A DNA stretch of 6,944 bases from Planctomycetota bacterium (GTDB taxonomy: Bacteria > Planctomycetota > Phycisphaerae > Phycisphaerales > UBA1924), in NCBI GenBank assembly GCA_023434205.1, contig JAEYTB010000300.1, positions 1 to 6,944 on the forward strand. Reading direction: 5' to 3'. The notes beneath the pieces are model-generated. The model had not been told where the DNA came from. It did no database searches and saw only the letters and a program-made list of their open reading frames with translations. Made by a program: the position numbers and the translations under genes. Of this stretch, positions 5,866-6,944 are shown in pieces (the stretch's first letter is position 1; each line of letters begins with the position of its first letter).

Positions 5866-6540
5866 ATGTCACAGAACAAGCCCAAAAACAAGCCGCAGAT
5901 GCGCAACTTCGGCCACACCCACGCGCCCTTGTGGGTCGCCAACGCTGCCCAGATATCTTTGACCCCCGCGCAGGCCACCGCGTTCGCCGACCTGGTCGCG
6001 GCGTTCGAGGCCTCGTCCGAGGCCGTGCTCGCGACCCGCATGGAGAGCAAGAGCACCACCCTGACCAACAACAAGGACTACCAGTCCGTCAGCGCCCTGT
6101 GCGGCGCGCTCATCAACCAGATCAAGGCGTACGCCGAGGCGACCAACAACGCCGAGGTGTACACGCTCTCGGGCCTCTCCCCTGACAACCCGCCCAGCCA
6201 GGCCCCGGCCCCCGTGCCGCCGCAGCAGCTCACCGCCACGCTGGTGCCCGACGGCTCGCTGCTGCTCAAGTGGAAGGTCACCCAGCCCGCCGGGCTCAGC
6301 GGCGTGCAGTACCGCGTCTTCCGCAAGCTCGCGGGCCAGAGCGAGTTCACGCTCATCGGCACCGCCGGCGGCAAGAAGACCTTCAGCGACGCCACCATCC
6401 CCTTCGGCGCCGACGGCGTCACCTACCAGATCGTCCCCTGGCGCGGCGACGTGACAGGCGACCCCAGCAACGCCTTCGAGTTCCGCTTCGGGGCCGCGGG
6501 CCCGGGGCTCACCGTCAGCGAGGTCAAGCTCGCGGCGTGA
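5866..6540 (+). CDS. Hypothetical protein with helical N-terminal domain and C-terminal fibronectin type III-like domain
   Basis: The 224-residue product has no assigned function. Residues about 1-20 are a basic, polar tail (QNKPKNKPQMRNF). Residues about 22-100 form a predicted helical region starting LWVANAAQISLTPAQA, with NQIKAYAEATNNAEVYTLSGL at its end. A Pro-rich linker (PDNPPSQAPAPVPPQQ, 106-121) leads into a beta-rich FN3-like domain at about 122-208, with LLLKWKV (132-138), the typical QYRVFRK strand (148-154), FTLIGTAGGKKTFSD and a VTYQIVPWRGDVTG strand (185-198). In my recollection this helical-plus-FN3 layout recurs in planctomycete and related genomes as an uncharacterised protein. 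There is no signal peptide or membrane segment. Codon use is strongly GC-biased like the peptidase gene, so it belongs to the native background. It is probably a single-gene unit between the T8 terminator upstream and the strong terminator at 6560. Confidence 0.88.
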   Translation: MSQNKPKNKPQMRNFGHTHAPLWVANAAQISLTPAQATAFADLVAAFEASSEAVLATRMESKSTTLTNNKDYQSVSALCGALINQIKAYAEATNNAEVYTLSGLSPDNPPSQAPAPVPPQQLTATLVPDGSLLLKWKVTQPAGLSGVQYRVFRKLAGQSEFTLIGTAGGKKTFSDATIPFGADGVTYQIVPWRGDVTGDPSNAFEFRFGAAGPGLTVSEVKLAA

Positions 6541-6559
6541 GTGCCGTGCTGAGAAGCTG

Positions 6560-6591
6560 AAAGGCCCGGGCCGTGCTGCCCGGGCCTTTTT
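6560..6591 (+). terminator. Strong intrinsic terminator of the FN3-domain gene
   Basis: AAAGGCCCGGGC (6560-6571) pairs perfectly with GCCCGGGCCTTT (6578-6589) around the loop CGTGCT, and the T run continues to 6591. It starts 20 bases after the stop codon. The A-rich left arm gives a short T run on the other strand too, so some activity on the minus strand is possible. Confidence 0.92.
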
Positions 6592-6600
6592 CGTGCGCAT

Positions 6601-6632
6601 CGCAAAAACAACAACGCCGCCCTGCGGCGGCG
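6601..6632 (-). terminator. Intrinsic terminator of the HU-family gene
   Basis: On the minus strand CGCCGCC (6632-6626) and GGCGGCG (6621-6615) form a perfect seven-pair stem around GCAG. It is followed by the T-rich tail TTGTTGTTTTTG (6614-6603). It lies about 30 bases beyond the HU stop, back to back with the terminator of the convergent FN3 gene. Confidence 0.8.
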
Positions 6633-6664
6633 CTGCGTTCACTCATCGGATGTCCAGGCCAGGA

Positions 6665-6944
6665 TCAGACCATGGACTTGAGGCCCTTGAGCGGGCGGAT
6701 CTTGATGAGCGTGCGGGCCGGCTTGGCCTTCACGGTCATCATCTCGCCCGGCTTGAACGGGTTGGGCTTCTGGGCCGACTTGGTCGCGGCCTTGAAGATC
6801 GACTGCACCTTCATCATCCCCGGCACCACGAACACCTTGTTCTGGCTCGCGTTGGGCTTGGCGAGGTCCGCGGCCATCATCCGGCCCAGCACGTCGAACA
6901 CGCCCGCCACCTGCTTGCGGCTGATGCCCACGTTGTCAGCGATG
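6665..6944 (-). CDS. HU-family DNA-binding protein, N-terminus cut by window edge
   Basis: HU proteins are small dimeric nucleoid proteins that bend DNA through paired beta arms. The 92 visible residues begin IADNVGISRKQVAGVFDVL, the helix-turn-helix-like N-terminal body of HU, then VFVVPGMMKVQSI. The arm with the family signature NPFKPGEMMTVKAKPA carries the intercalating proline, and the C-terminus ends RPLKGLKSMV. The stop is TGA at 6667-6665. The GTG at 6931 is not the start, because the family match continues upstream of it to the window edge (codons ATC GCT GAC AAC). Only the first several residues should be missing. The protein is very Lys- and Met-rich, as expected. The gene converges on the FN3 gene, with terminators between. 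Confidence 0.93.
   Translation of the reverse strand, partial: IADNVGISRKQVAGVFDVLGRMMAADLAKPNASQNKVFVVPGMMKVQSIFKAATKSAQKPNPFKPGEMMTVKAKPARTLIKIRPLKGLKSMV

Noticed and set aside
5869..6642. 257-codon minus-strand ORF opposite the FN3-domain gene
   Set aside because: Runs through both terminator hairpins and has the Gly/Arg/Glu/Leu-rich composition of a shadow frame; the plus strand has a strong Shine-Dalgarno and an FN3-like domain.
6929..6931. GTG as the HU gene start
   Set aside because: HU family similarity continues upstream of it (IADNVGISRKQ) to the window edge, so the true start is outside.

Overview
The window is a GC-rich bacterial chromosome segment. Its native-looking genes favour G or C at codon third positions very strongly (for example 48 of 60 bases are G or C at 2341-2400). 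The mix of genes suits a planctomycete-type bacterium, possibly of the Phycisphaerae: a secreted glutamate-carboxypeptidase-like M28 peptidase, a short helical protein with a C-terminal fibronectin type III (FN3)-like domain, and an HU-family protein with the NPFKPGE arm. The lineage is inferred from gene style and was not tested.

Layout. On the left, a pseudouridine-5'-phosphate glycosidase gene (psuG, minus strand, C-terminus beyond base 1) diverges from a large M28 peptidase gene (plus strand, to 2622). The two start regions overlap at a pair of CATG palindromes, so each gene's upstream signals lie inside the other's coding sequence. A gene-free stretch of about 420 bases follows. It holds roughly ten tandem copies of a 21-base repeat (2674-2883) and a small hairpin.

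The middle of the window (about 2950-5680) looks foreign. The first gene encodes a right-handed beta-helix protein with a phage-tail-like N-terminal beta-sandwich, a Pectate_lyase_3 domain and a small carbohydrate-binding-like insert. It is clearly lower in GC than its neighbours (28 of 60 bases at 3481-3540). Eight bases downstream lies an FkbM-type SAM-dependent methyltransferase gene of intermediate GC. The two are probably co-transcribed, and a natural but unproven reading is a surface or phage-derived glycan-binding protein paired with a small-molecule or glycan O-methyltransferase.

On the right, GC rises again. A T8 terminator and a long bulged hairpin precede a well-defined Shine-Dalgarno and a 224-residue FN3-domain protein. 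This gene converges on an HU-family DNA-binding protein gene (minus strand, N-terminus beyond base 6944), and two back-to-back hairpin terminators separate them.

No rRNA, tRNA, CRISPR array or insertion sequence was recognised. The most unusual parts are the beta-helix/FkbM pair with its GC shift, the 21-base repeat array at its left edge, the shared divergent start of psuG and the peptidase, and the structured leader before the FN3 gene.
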